A stretch of 64,000 nt of DNA from contig NZ_JAMQOJ010000003.1 of the NCBI RefSeq assembly GCF_031626495.1, positions 646,909 to 710,908 of the forward strand. Reading direction: 5' to 3'. The stretch's first letter is position 1, and every line of letters starts with the position of its first letter. The stretch is from Natrinema sp031626495. GTDB lineage: Archaea > Halobacteriota > Halobacteria > Halobacteriales > Natrialbaceae. Position numbers and translations under genes: made by a program. The notes below the pieces were generated by a model. It did not search any database. It saw nothing but the letters and a program-made list of their open reading frames with translations, and was not told where the DNA came from. This document shows positions 1 through 6,764 of this stretch, piece after piece.

Positions 1-1
1 C

Positions 2-166
2 GGCGAGACGGTCTACGTCAGGTGCCTCGGTCTCGAGCCCGCCGACGCCGACGATATCGTCCGGGCGTTCACGCCGGCCGGCGGTCGTCCGGAGCCGATC
101 CGGGTGGCGAAGCTGGCGGCTCGAGCGGCCGATTCCTACCTCCGGCCGGACGACTGGGGGAGGTGA
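2..166 (+). CDS. C-terminal fragment of an unidentified protein
   Basis: An open frame enters from the left edge and ends at TGA 164-166, giving the last 54 residues of a protein that starts outside the window. The fragment begins GETVYVRCLGLEP and ends YLRPDDWGR. It is acidic/Arg-mixed like other haloarchaeal proteins. I do not recognise the family. It sits 67 nt before the uracil-DNA glycosylase on the same strand, so co-transcription is possible. The call rests on frame continuity and codon composition only. Confidence 0.5.
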   Translation, partial: GETVYVRCLGLEPADADDIVRAFTPAGGRPEPIRVAKLAARAADSYLRPDDWGR

Positions 167-233
167 GCGTCGCCCGGCGAAGCCGGCAGTGGCGAGCCGA
201 AAGAGGTAGGTAGCGGCCGCCTGAGCCACCGGT

Positions 234-830
234 ATGGGTGAGATGGAGGATCTCTGCGTCACCGAGTGTACCCGCTGTCCGGCGCTGGTCGACTCCCGCA
301 GTCGGATCGTCAACGGCACCGGCCCCGAGGACGCCGACCTGCTGTTCGTTGGCGAGGGACCCGGAGCCAACGAGGACGAGCAGGGCGAGCCGTTCGTCGG
401 GCGTAGCGGCTCCGTGCTGGACGACGGACTCCGGGACGTCGGCCTCGCGCGCGAGGACGTTCGCATCACCAACTGCGTGCGCTGTCGGCCGCCCGAGAAC
501 CGCGACCCCACGAAAGAGGAGCTCGGGAACTGCCGGGGCTACCTCGAGCGCGAGATCGACCGACTCGACCCCGAGGTGATCGTCACGCTGGGAAAGGTCC
601 CGAGCGAACACCTCCTGGGGCGCTCGGTCGCGGTCACCAAGGAGGCCGGCGATCTCGAGGAGGTCCGCATCGAGGACGCGCCGCGTCGCGTCCTGCTCTG
701 CGTTCACCCGGCGGCGACGCTGTACGATCGCAGTCAGCGGGAGACGTTCGAGGCTGCACTCGAGCGCGCGGCAGAGCTTTCGGGACTCGACGATAGCGAG
801 GGCGGACAGACGCGACTCGACGGCTTCTGA
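234..830 (+). CDS. Uracil-DNA glycosylase, family 4 (Fe-S)
   Basis: This 198-residue protein should remove uracil from DNA after cytosine deamination, the first step of base excision repair. Cysteines at about residues 12, 15, 84 and 100 fit the CxxC...C-x(14-17)-C pattern that holds the 4Fe-4S cluster in family 4 enzymes. The active-site motif GEGPGANEDEQGEPFVGRSG is at residues 40-59, and a C-terminal HPAA motif matches the second catalytic loop. Its length is typical of the family. The ATG at 234 is preferred; an in-frame ATG three codons later is also possible. It is followed by about 100 nt before the next gene on the same strand. Confidence 0.93.
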   Translation: MGEMEDLCVTECTRCPALVDSRSRIVNGTGPEDADLLFVGEGPGANEDEQGEPFVGRSGSVLDDGLRDVGLAREDVRITNCVRCRPPENRDPTKEELGNCRGYLEREIDRLDPEVIVTLGKVPSEHLLGRSVAVTKEAGDLEEVRIEDAPRRVLLCVHPAATLYDRSQRETFEAALERAAELSGLDDSEGGQTRLDGF

Positions 831-894
831 ACGCCGCCTCTCCTTACTCCCGCGAGCGCTATCAAGGACTTTCGAGCGACGGATAAAGCTAAGA

Positions 895-902
895 AATTAT
901 AT
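895..902 (+). promoter_or_regulatory. TATA-like box of the membrane protein gene at 932
   Basis: AATTATAT lies about 33 nt upstream of the ATG at 932, in an otherwise GC-rich sequence. This spacing suits a short-leader haloarchaeal transcript. Confidence 0.5.
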
Positions 903-931
903 CTGTGCGTGCTATCAATAACGGGTTACGC

Positions 932-1395
932 ATGTCTCGGTCCTCGACCTCCGCAACTGCTTCGCCCTCAAACCCATCGTGGCGATACGGTGTGTACCTG
1001 TTTCCGGTTGCACCGCTACTGTATCTCGTGACGTACGCCGCGATCAGCCTCTTCACGCTCGCTGCCGCGAACGAATCGGGCGTCGTCACGGTCGCCACCT
1101 TCGTGGTAACCGTTCTCACTGGATGGTTGTCGTACCTCTTCGCTATCGTCGTCGCGGTCGCGCTAGTGACGCACGGGCGCTCCGCGATCACCCCGGGTGG
1201 AACCCGAATCCGTGGCTCGCGGCCGGCGTCGCGATCGTCCATCTCACTGGCGCAGTATTGGCAGCGCCGTATCTCCTTTCGGTCCCCGCGATCGCGTACT
1301 ACGTGTACCAGCGGCGACGGCGCGTCGGCGACGACGGTAGCGACAGCGGGCGGAGCCCAGCGGACGCGTCGGTCGAGCGATCGACGCTCGAGTAG
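932..1395 (+). pseudogene. Small multi-pass membrane protein with a -1 frame break
   Basis: Reading from ATG 932, the protein has hydrophobic segments (GVYLFPVAPLLYLVTYAAI and TVATFVVTVLTGWLSYLFAI), then stops looking like a protein after codon 89. In the -1 frame the sequence continues at once with LAAGVAIVHLTGAVLAAPYL and VPAIAYYVYQRRRR and ends at TAG 1393-1395. Joined at 1198, the product is about 154 residues with four membrane segments and a charged tail. The switch falls in C CCG GGT. It is either a one-base deletion (mutation or sequencing error) or programmed -1 frameshifting. The unshifted frame would run on as a low-complexity Arg/Ser tail to 1426. The family is not recognised. Confidence 0.6.
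1192..1198 (+). other. Possible -1 frameshift heptamer CCCGGGT
   Basis: The zero-frame codons CCG GGT are preceded by C, which gives an exact X XXY YYZ heptamer at the point where the coding frame changes. Slipping back one base reads CCC GGG and continues with TGG. A C4G3 run is also a common site for single-base indels, so an indel is at least as likely. Confidence 0.35.
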
Positions 1396-1448
1396 CACGC
1401 GATTGCGCGAAGGGCAACGCACTTGAACGCGCTCGACCGAGTACCGGT

Positions 1449-2105
1449 ATGAGCAGTGTCTCCGCAACACAGGAGCAGTCCCTCGCCTCGGTGGTCGTCG
1501 TCGACTACGGGCTGGGGAACCTCCGCAGCGTCACCCGCGGCCTGGAGCGTGCGGGTGCCGACGTCGAGATCACCGACGATCCCGCGGCGTTCGACGCCGC
1601 CGACGGCGTAGTGCTACCGGGCGTCGGCGCGTTCCGGGAGGGCATCGAAAACGCCGATCCGCTCCGCGAGGATCTCCTCGCGGTCGCCGACCGCGGCCAG
1701 CCCCTCTTTGGCATCTGTCTCGGGATGCAGATGCTGCTGACCTCGAGCGAGGAGGGCGAAACCGACGGCGACGCCGCCGTCGAGGGACTGGATCTCGTTC
1801 CGGGTACCAACGTCCGATTTGCGGAGGGCCAGAAGGTGCCCCACATGGGCTGGAACGAACTCGACGTCCAGCGTGACCACCCGCTGGTCGAAGGCATCGA
1901 CGGGAACTACGCCTACTTCGTCCACTCCTACTACGCGGTCCCCGACGACGAGCGCGCGACGGTCGCGACGACCGACTACGAACGCGAGTTCCCCTCGATC
2001 GTCGCCAACGAGGCGGGCAACGTCTTCGGGACGCAGTTCCACCCCGAGAAGAGCGGCGAGACGGGACTGCAGATTCTGCGGAACTTCGTCGAGATCTGCG
2101 CTTAA
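1449..2105 (+). CDS. hisH: Imidazole glycerol phosphate synthase, glutaminase subunit HisH
   Basis: This 218-residue class I glutamine amidotransferase supplies ammonia from glutamine to HisF in histidine biosynthesis in the cytoplasm. The opening VVVDYGLGNLRSV and the LPGVGAF oxyanion-hole region are characteristic of HisH. The nucleophile is Cys90 in GICLGMQ. His198 and Glu200 in FHPEKS complete the catalytic triad. The length is close to the family norm. Only the ATG at 1449 leaves the conserved N-terminal strand intact with a short acidic lead-in. No other histidine gene is in the window, so it is unlinked from hisF here. Confidence 0.95.
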   Translation: MSSVSATQEQSLASVVVVDYGLGNLRSVTRGLERAGADVEITDDPAAFDAADGVVLPGVGAFREGIENADPLREDLLAVADRGQPLFGICLGMQMLLTSSEEGETDGDAAVEGLDLVPGTNVRFAEGQKVPHMGWNELDVQRDHPLVEGIDGNYAYFVHSYYAVPDDERATVATTDYEREFPSIVANEAGNVFGTQFHPEKSGETGLQILRNFVEICA

Positions 2106-2203
2106 GCGTAGTCGGACCGACGCGAACGGTAGGGTACGACGTCCACTCTCGATCCGTGGTGGTGCCCCGACTCGACGGCTCGGTTTCGGCTGGTTGAGTT
2201 CCA

Positions 2204-2251
2204 GCGACGCTGATCGGGCACTCAGACGCGACGCTGATTTGGCACTCGGAC
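2204..2251 (+). repeat. 24-bp tandem direct repeat, two units
   Basis: Units 2204-2227 and 2228-2251 are head-to-tail and read GCGACGCTGAT-two variable bases-GGCACTC-one variable base-GAC. They differ at three positions. They lie on the hisH side of the origin region and have no known function. Confidence 0.8.
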
Positions 2252-2290
2252 AGCGTCTCGAGCAGATGGAGGGTTCGATCTCGAAGGGAC

Positions 2291-2312
2291 ACACCCCGCG
2301 GTGCCGCTGTAT
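2291..2312 (-). repeat. Inverted copy of the origin repeat
   Basis: Read on the minus strand, this is ATACAGCGGCAC followed by CGCGGGGTGT, identical to the start of the full-length + strand copies. It is the only copy in this orientation, and it lies on the far side of the AT-rich segment from the other nine. Confidence 0.9.
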
Positions 2313-2404
2313 GGGGTCGAGAGAGGGTTTGTATCGATGGGAATCGAGGGAAGCGGGTTGAGAGCAACTGCCGAACGGTCGGTGAGCGCGATACCGAGCC
2401 CGGA

Positions 2405-2469
2405 AGCAATCACCACTGATAAATACTATTGCTGCTTCAACGTCCATTAGCTGAATTGGACGAAGAAGC
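2405..2469. other. AT-rich segment with 36-bp dyad, candidate unwinding element
   Basis: The stretch including GATAAATACTATT is distinctly AT-rich for this genome. It runs into an imperfect dyad at 2434-2469 whose arms are GCTTCaaCGTCCA and TGGACGaaGAAGC around an AT-rich centre. Its place between oppositely oriented origin repeats suggests a DNA-unwinding element. This is inference from position and composition. Confidence 0.5.
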
Positions 2470-2500
2470 GTTCGACCGGATTGGACGCGGCAGCGCAACT

Positions 2501-2552
2501 CGAGTCGAACCGACCGCCGTTCTCACCGAGTCGAACTGACCGCCGTTCTCAC
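2501..2552 (+). repeat. 26-bp tandem direct repeat, two units
   Basis: Units 2501-2526 and 2527-2552 abut and differ by a single C/T. Each reads CGAGTCGAAC/T then GACCGCCGTTCTCAC. They lie between the AT-rich segment and the main repeat array. Confidence 0.85.
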
Positions 2553-2728
2553 CCGGCCTCGAGGTTCTCTCCCCCTGAGTTCCCGCTTCGACTCAGCGTT
2601 CTCTCTCGGTCCATACTCGTCGTTCTCACCCGGTGACGACGTTCGTCGCGTGCCCGTCGCGTTCTGGAAATCCGCCGTCCGGTCCCGACCTGATCCCCCG
2701 CATCGAGTCGACCCACACCGCCACACCG

Positions 2729-2843
2729 ATACAGCGGCACCGCGGGGTGTGTCTCGCCCATACAGCGGCACCGAGGAGTCAGATACCGGCCGACTCTCTC
2801 TTCATCCGAACTCTTTTCGTCCCATACAGCGGAACTATGGTGT
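2729..2843 (+). repeat. Origin repeat cluster 1 (three copies)
   Basis: Copies begin at 2729 (full length, ATACAGCGGCAC then CGCGGGGTGTGT), 2760 (tail CGAGGAGT) and 2824 (diverged, ATACAGCGGAAC then TATGGTGT). The first two are 31 bp apart, about three helical turns, so bound initiator molecules would lie on the same DNA face. Confidence 0.9.
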
Positions 2844-3019
2844 CCGTCCCGATCAGGGGTCTGGCTCCGCGTCCGTCGAGAAGGACCATCTGGGGCGCCG
2901 CCAATCGACTATCTGGTCTGCTCCACCGCCGCTCAACTGGTGTTCCGACCGTCGCGCGGGGCTACCTGCCACACAGCGATATCTGAACACCTTCACTGCG
3001 CACCGCGACGAGCGCCACT

Positions 3020-3099
3020 ATACAGCGGCACGCCGGGGCTCCGGCTATACAGCGGCACCGCGGGGTGTGTCTTCCGCTATACAGCGGCACTCTGGGGCC
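3020..3099 (+). repeat. Origin repeat cluster 2 (three copies)
   Basis: Copies begin at 3020 (tail GCCGGGGC), 3047 (full length with CGCGGGGTGTGT) and 3079 (tail TCTGGGGCC). Start-to-start spacings are 27 and 32 bp. The 48-bp block 3045-3092 recurs exactly at 3144-3191. Confidence 0.92.
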
Positions 3100-3145
3100 C
3101 GTCCGCTCGGGGATACGCCGATCCCGGCGTGGCCTTCAGCAGCCT

Positions 3146-3260
3146 ATACAGCGGCACCGCGGGGTGTGTCTTCCGCTATACAGCGGCACTCAGGGGTGAG
3201 ATTTAGTCAAATCAGCGACTCTCGCGTCGGAACTTCGTGTATACAGCGGCACTCCGGTTC
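3146..3260 (+). repeat. Origin repeat cluster 3 (three copies)
   Basis: Copies begin at 3146 (full length), 3178 (tail TCAGGGGTG) and 3241 (tail TCCGGTTC). The last ends just upstream of the orc1 TATA-like box, so initiator bound there could also repress its own gene. The 32-bp spacing repeats that of cluster 2. Confidence 0.92.
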
Positions 3261-3266
3261 CGAACG

Positions 3267-3272
3267 TTTAAG
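3267..3272 (+). promoter_or_regulatory. TATA-like box of orc1/cdc6
   Basis: GTTTAAG sits about 33 nt before the ATG at 3303 and just downstream of the last origin repeat (3241-3260). This predicts a very short leader and allows autoregulation by the initiator. Confidence 0.55.
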
Positions 3273-3302
3273 CCATCGCGGCGCGTCGTCACCGACGACT
3301 GA

Positions 3303-4502
3303 ATGTCTGGCTCGATGGATTACTTCGGAAGCGAGAACGAAATCTTCCGGAACAAGGAACTCTTGCAGGTCTCGCATCTCCCGGACGGTGACCGGATCAT
3401 CGGCCGCGAGGACGAACTGACGAACCTCGCGAACGCGATCAAGCCCGCTACGCGAGGAAACACGCCGAACAACGTCCTCGTCTATGGAAAGACGGGGACC
3501 GGGAAGTCGCTGTGCTCGAAGTTCATCACGAATCAAGCGATCGAACGCGCCGAGGGCAACGACGTTTCGATCGGCGTGGCGTACGTCGACTGTCTCCAGG
3601 AATCGACGGAGACGCAGGCAGTACAGTCGGCGGGCCATCAGCTCAACGATCCCGCGGCGACGGACGTCTCGATCCCCCACTCGGGGCTGAGCACGGCCGA
3701 GTACTATCGGCGGCTCTGGCACATCGTCGACACCCGCTACGACGTCGCGCTGATCATCCTCGACGAAGTCGACAAGATCGAGGACGACGACATCCTGATG
3801 CAGCTCTCGAGGGCCGTCGAGTCCGGGAAACTCACGTCGAGCACGGTCGGCGTCATCGGCATCTCGAACAAGGTCCGCTACAAGGACTCGTTAGACGAGC
3901 GAATCAAGTCCAGCCTCTGCGAACGGGAGTACGTCTTCTCGCCTTACGACGCGACCCAGATCCGAGAAATACTGCGCTCGCGGTCGGACGCGTTCCACGA
4001 GGGCGTCCTCGAGGACGGCGTCGTTCCTCGGGTCGCGGCGCTGGCCGCCCGCGAACACGGCGACGCGCGCAAGGCGATCGACATCTTGCGGTTCGCCGGC
4101 GAGATCGCCGAAGAGAACGGTCTCGAGATGGTCACCGAGGGCTGCGTCGATCAGGCCCACGAGCGCGAGGAGACCAGTCGGCTGGCCGAACTGATCTCCA
4201 AAAGCCCCAGTCACGCAAAACTCGTCCTCGAGGCGATGGCGCTGTTGACCCAGCAGAAGGGAAGCGACACCGCACCGGTGACGACCAACGAGGCCTACGA
4301 TCTCTACAAGCGCCTCTGCGAACGGGACGGTTCGGAGCACCTGAAGCTGCGCCGCGTTCGGGACATCCTCTCGGAACTCGAGTTCCTCTCCATCATCGAC
4401 CAGGAGCGGAAGTGGGCCGGCAAGGGAAAAGGCAACTATATGGAGAATCGGCTGATCGACGATCCCGAGGTCATCATCGCGGCCTGTAACGAGTCCGACT
4501 AG
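3303..4502 (+). CDS. orc1/cdc6: Orc1/Cdc6 replication initiator
   Basis: This 399-residue AAA+ ATPase should bind origin repeats and load the MCM helicase. The Walker A motif GKTGTGKS is at residues 62-69, Walker B IILDEVDKI at about 150-159, sensor 1 GISN at 186-189, and the sensor 2 arginine in HGDARKAIDILR at about 256. A C-terminal winged-helix domain (about 300-399, containing LVLEAMALL and VRDILSELEFLSII) provides sequence-specific DNA binding. IIGREDEL near residue 32 is the typical N-terminal lead into the ATPase fold. The length is normal. It reads away from the repeat array at 2106-3302, which is very likely its cognate origin. Haloarchaea carry many paralogs, so I give no number. 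Confidence 0.95.
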   Translation: MSGSMDYFGSENEIFRNKELLQVSHLPDGDRIIGREDELTNLANAIKPATRGNTPNNVLVYGKTGTGKSLCSKFITNQAIERAEGNDVSIGVAYVDCLQESTETQAVQSAGHQLNDPAATDVSIPHSGLSTAEYYRRLWHIVDTRYDVALIILDEVDKIEDDDILMQLSRAVESGKLTSSTVGVIGISNKVRYKDSLDERIKSSLCEREYVFSPYDATQIREILRSRSDAFHEGVLEDGVVPRVAALAAREHGDARKAIDILRFAGEIAEENGLEMVTEGCVDQAHEREETSRLAELISKSPSHAKLVLEAMALLTQQKGSDTAPVTTNEAYDLYKRLCERDGSEHLKLRRVRDILSELEFLSIIDQERKWAGKGKGNYMENRLIDDPEVIIAACNESD

Positions 4503-4650
4503 CGGCGTCCTCAGTCAATCCGGTTCTGCGCTCCCGTCTCGCACCCGTTCAGCGCAGTTCGGCGCGCGATCGCACGATGGCGAGCCGAGCGCTGATTGAT
4601 CGTTCGATGAGCTCGACCCCGGCGAGCGGAAATCGAACCGCGCACCGATC

Positions 4651-5007
4651 TCAGATCAGTTCTCGGACGTCCGAATACCACATGTCGTGATAGTCGACGT
4701 GGCCGACCCGGCGGGCGATCGCGACGGCCAGCGAGTGCCAGCAGCGCTCGGTCGGATCGTCGGCATCGAGATTGTACTCGCTGTCCTTGCAGGTACAGCC
4801 GCCGTCCTCGACGATGTACTCGTCGTCGTAGCCGACGACGATCGTGAAATCGCGGTAGGCCTTCACCCGGTTTTCGCCGACCGCCTCGATGGCGCGGACC
4901 CCGCGGTCGCCGTGGATCCGCGAGATGTCGCCGACGATCTCGGGCGTGAGTTCGCCGGCTTCCTCGAGGGCGGCCTGCCATCGCTCGACTGGGTTGGCCT
5001 CCGACAC
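4651..5007 (-). CDS. SWIM zinc-finger protein
   Basis: This 118-residue protein carries a SWIM motif: Cys71-x-Cys73, then a 15-residue spacer, then Cys89-x-His91 (CTCK...RCWH). SWIM domains bind zinc and mediate DNA or protein contacts; some archaeal members associate with recombination proteins, but no partner is visible here. The N-terminal half (ERWQAALEEAGELTPEIVGDI...) looks helical. I chose the GTG at 5007 because a TATA-like ATTTTAC lies 26 nt upstream and nothing upstream resembles the family. It is divergent from trm1, with about 120 nt between the starts. Confidence 0.8.
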   Translation of the reverse strand: MSEANPVERWQAALEEAGELTPEIVGDISRIHGDRGVRAIEAVGENRVKAYRDFTIVVGYDDEYIVEDGGCTCKDSEYNLDADDPTERCWHSLAVAIARRVGHVDYHDMWYSDVRELI

Positions 5008-5029
5008 GATCGGAACTGTGTACCGAACT

Positions 5030-5036
5030 GTAAAAT
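5030..5036 (-). promoter_or_regulatory. TATA-like box of the SWIM protein gene
   Basis: On the minus strand, ATTTTAC is centred 26 nt upstream of the GTG at 5007. This predicts a leaderless message and supports the non-ATG start. Confidence 0.5.
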
Positions 5037-5130
5037 CGGTTTGGTTGTCGCGCGGAACGTCGCCGCCGACGCGAGCGTCGAGCCCGGCCGAGATCACGAC
5101 GTTTTTCGACCGGGGGCGTCCAGAACACGT

Positions 5131-6246
5131 ATGCGCGTCACCGAGGGCGGGGTCGAACTCGAGGTCCCCGGCGAGCAGACCGAGGGAGTCGAGGAGGCGG
5201 TCTTCTACAACCCGCGACAGGAACTGAACCGGGATCTGACGATCGCGACGCTGCGGGCCTACCGCGAGCGCGAGGACCGCGCCGAGTCGTATCTGGACGC
5301 GATGACCGCAAGCGGCGTCCGCGGGGTTCGAGCGGCCGCCGACGGCTGGGACGTGACCTGCTGTGACGTCGACGAGGAAGCGGTTGCCCTCGCCCGGGAC
5401 AACCTCGAGCGAAACGACTGCGAGGGGCGGGTCGAACACCGCAACGTCAACGCCCTCATGCATGAGGAGCCGTTCGACGTGATCGACCTCGATCCCTACG
5501 GGACGCCGATGCCGTTCGCCGACGCCGCGTTCGCGAACTGCCGGGACCTGGTCTGTGTCACCGCGACCGACACCGCGCCGATGTGCGGCGCGCACTTCAA
5601 CAGCGGCGTGCGCTCGTACTCCGCCGTCCCGCGGAACACGGACTACCACGCCGAGATGGGCGTGCGGACCCTCGTTTCGGCGCTGGCCCGCAGCGCGGCC
5701 CGGTTCGACGTCGGCATCGAACCGCTGCTTACCCACGCGACCAGCCATTACGTGCGGACCTATCTCGAGCTGACCCACAAGGCCACGTCGGCCGACGCCG
5801 CGATCGACGCGTTAGGCCACCTCTATCACTGTGAAGACTGCCTCTACCGCGAGGCCGATCCGGGGCTGATCGCCGACCCGCTCGAGCGCTGTCCCCACTG
5901 TGACGGAAACCGCGTCCTTGCGGCCGGCCCGGTCTGGCTCGGCCCCGTGCAGGACCCGTCGTTCATCGGGGCGGTCCGCGACGAAATCCCGTACACGTTT
6001 GATACTGCGCCCGAGGCCCGCGACCTCTGTGACACGCTCGCGGCCGAACTCGACACGCCGACCCACTACGATCAGCACAAACTCTGTCGGAACTGGGGGC
6101 TGCCCGCGAACGCGATGGACGAGTTCCTCGCCGACCTGCGCGAGGCGGGCCATGCGGCGTCTCGAGCCCACTACGGCGGGACGACGTTCAAGACGGACGC
6201 GAGCGTCGAGGAGATCCGTGCGGCGACCGAGGAGAACCTCGACTGA
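5131..6246 (+). CDS. trm1: tRNA (guanine(26)-N2)-dimethyltransferase Trm1
   Basis: This 371-residue SAM-dependent enzyme methylates G26 of tRNAs. The SAM-binding motif LDAMTASGVRGVRAA is at about 49-63, and the catalytic DLDPYGTP (D-P-Y/F-type motif) is near residue 114. CEDCLYR and CPHCDGN in the second half form the zinc-binding pair seen in archaeal Trm1. The length matches the family. The ATG at 5131 begins the conserved MRVTEGGVELEVP. Upstream sequence in the same frame is antisense to the SWIM gene and is not coding. A T-rich GTTTTT about 30 nt upstream may be the promoter. Confidence 0.95.
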   Translation: MRVTEGGVELEVPGEQTEGVEEAVFYNPRQELNRDLTIATLRAYREREDRAESYLDAMTASGVRGVRAAADGWDVTCCDVDEEAVALARDNLERNDCEGRVEHRNVNALMHEEPFDVIDLDPYGTPMPFADAAFANCRDLVCVTATDTAPMCGAHFNSGVRSYSAVPRNTDYHAEMGVRTLVSALARSAARFDVGIEPLLTHATSHYVRTYLELTHKATSADAAIDALGHLYHCEDCLYREADPGLIADPLERCPHCDGNRVLAAGPVWLGPVQDPSFIGAVRDEIPYTFDTAPEARDLCDTLAAELDTPTHYDQHKLCRNWGLPANAMDEFLADLREAGHAASRAHYGGTTFKTDASVEEIRAATEENLD

Positions 6247-6270
6247 CCCCGCTGCCCCGTCGGTCGGGCG

Positions 6271-6471
6271 CTACTCGAGGTCGGCGTACAGCCGGACGAG
6301 TCCGCACTCCGGACAGCAAACCCCCTGTAGCTTCGTCGTGTTTCGCACGCCGATCTTCCCCAGGAGCCCGTCGCGCTTGCCAGTCGCGATCGACGGTTTC
6401 ATTCCCTCGCCATCGCGGACGGAGGCCTGTTCCATCGTCACGCCGCAGTCGGGACAGCGTCGCTGCTCCAT
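6271..6471 (-). CDS. Small double-CxxC zinc-ribbon protein
   Basis: This 66-residue protein has two CxxC pairs, CPDCG at about residues 6-10 and CPECG near residue 53, spaced to hold one zinc ion. The middle is basic (KPSIATGKRDGLLGKIG). It converges on trm1, leaving 24 nt between the stops. I recognise no named family. Haloarchaea encode many such mini zinc proteins, few with known roles. Confidence 0.7.
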   Translation of the reverse strand: MEQRRCPDCGVTMEQASVRDGEGMKPSIATGKRDGLLGKIGVRNTTKLQGVCCPECGLVRLYADLE

Positions 6472-6731
6472 ACGGTCCGGTTGACGCGCTGATAGAAAAA
6501 CGAGGCGGGTTCGACGTGACCACCGACCGATCTCGAGTCGCCACCCCGATCGACGGACCCGTCGACCGCGAACACAGTGCCGACAGCCGTGACGAATTTC
6601 CGCCGTACAGTTTCTACGGAAGCCGTACGTGGCTGAGATCGGTCGGGCTGGGAAACGAAACCGGTGCCGACTCGAGCGGCCGCGAACGGCAGTGCCGACG
6701 TAACGAGCCGTTGGGGTGGCGTGCCATGCGA

Positions 6732-6740
6732 TTACATATT
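6732..6740 (+). promoter_or_regulatory. TATA-like box of the YihY-family gene
   Basis: TTACATATT is centred about 29 nt upstream of the GTG at 6765. This is the main reason for choosing that start over the ATG at 6726. Confidence 0.5.
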
Positions 6741-6764
6741 GCGGCCGGACACGTAGGTATCGAC

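Larger units (their letters stand above)
2106..3302. other. Probable replication origin region (orc1-linked)
   Basis: This 1.2-kb stretch has no convincing gene. It holds a repeat TATACAGCGGCAC followed by a G-rich tail (GGGGTGTGT in the fullest copies): nine copies on the + strand between 2729 and 3260 and one inverted copy at 2291-2312. Between the opposed copies lie AT-rich DNA (2405-2460), a 36-bp dyad and a 26-bp tandem repeat. Inverted repeats with a terminal G-string around an unwinding element, beside orc1/cdc6, is the usual plan of archaeal origins. The repeat sequence itself is not one I can match to a published ORB family. Confidence 0.75.

Noticed and set aside
2729..3260. Possible CRISPR array
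   Set aside because: The repeats are short, variable in the 3' half, irregularly spaced (27-177 bp), include an inverted copy and are next to orc1 with no cas genes.
2650..3420. 256-residue frame through the origin repeats
   Set aside because: The apparent peptide repeats (such as YTAAPRG) are just translations of the DNA repeats; it overlaps the orc1 start in another frame.
4651..5778. 375-residue version of the SWIM protein
   Set aside because: The first 257 residues are antisense to trm1; the SWIM family part and the promoter fix the start at 5007.
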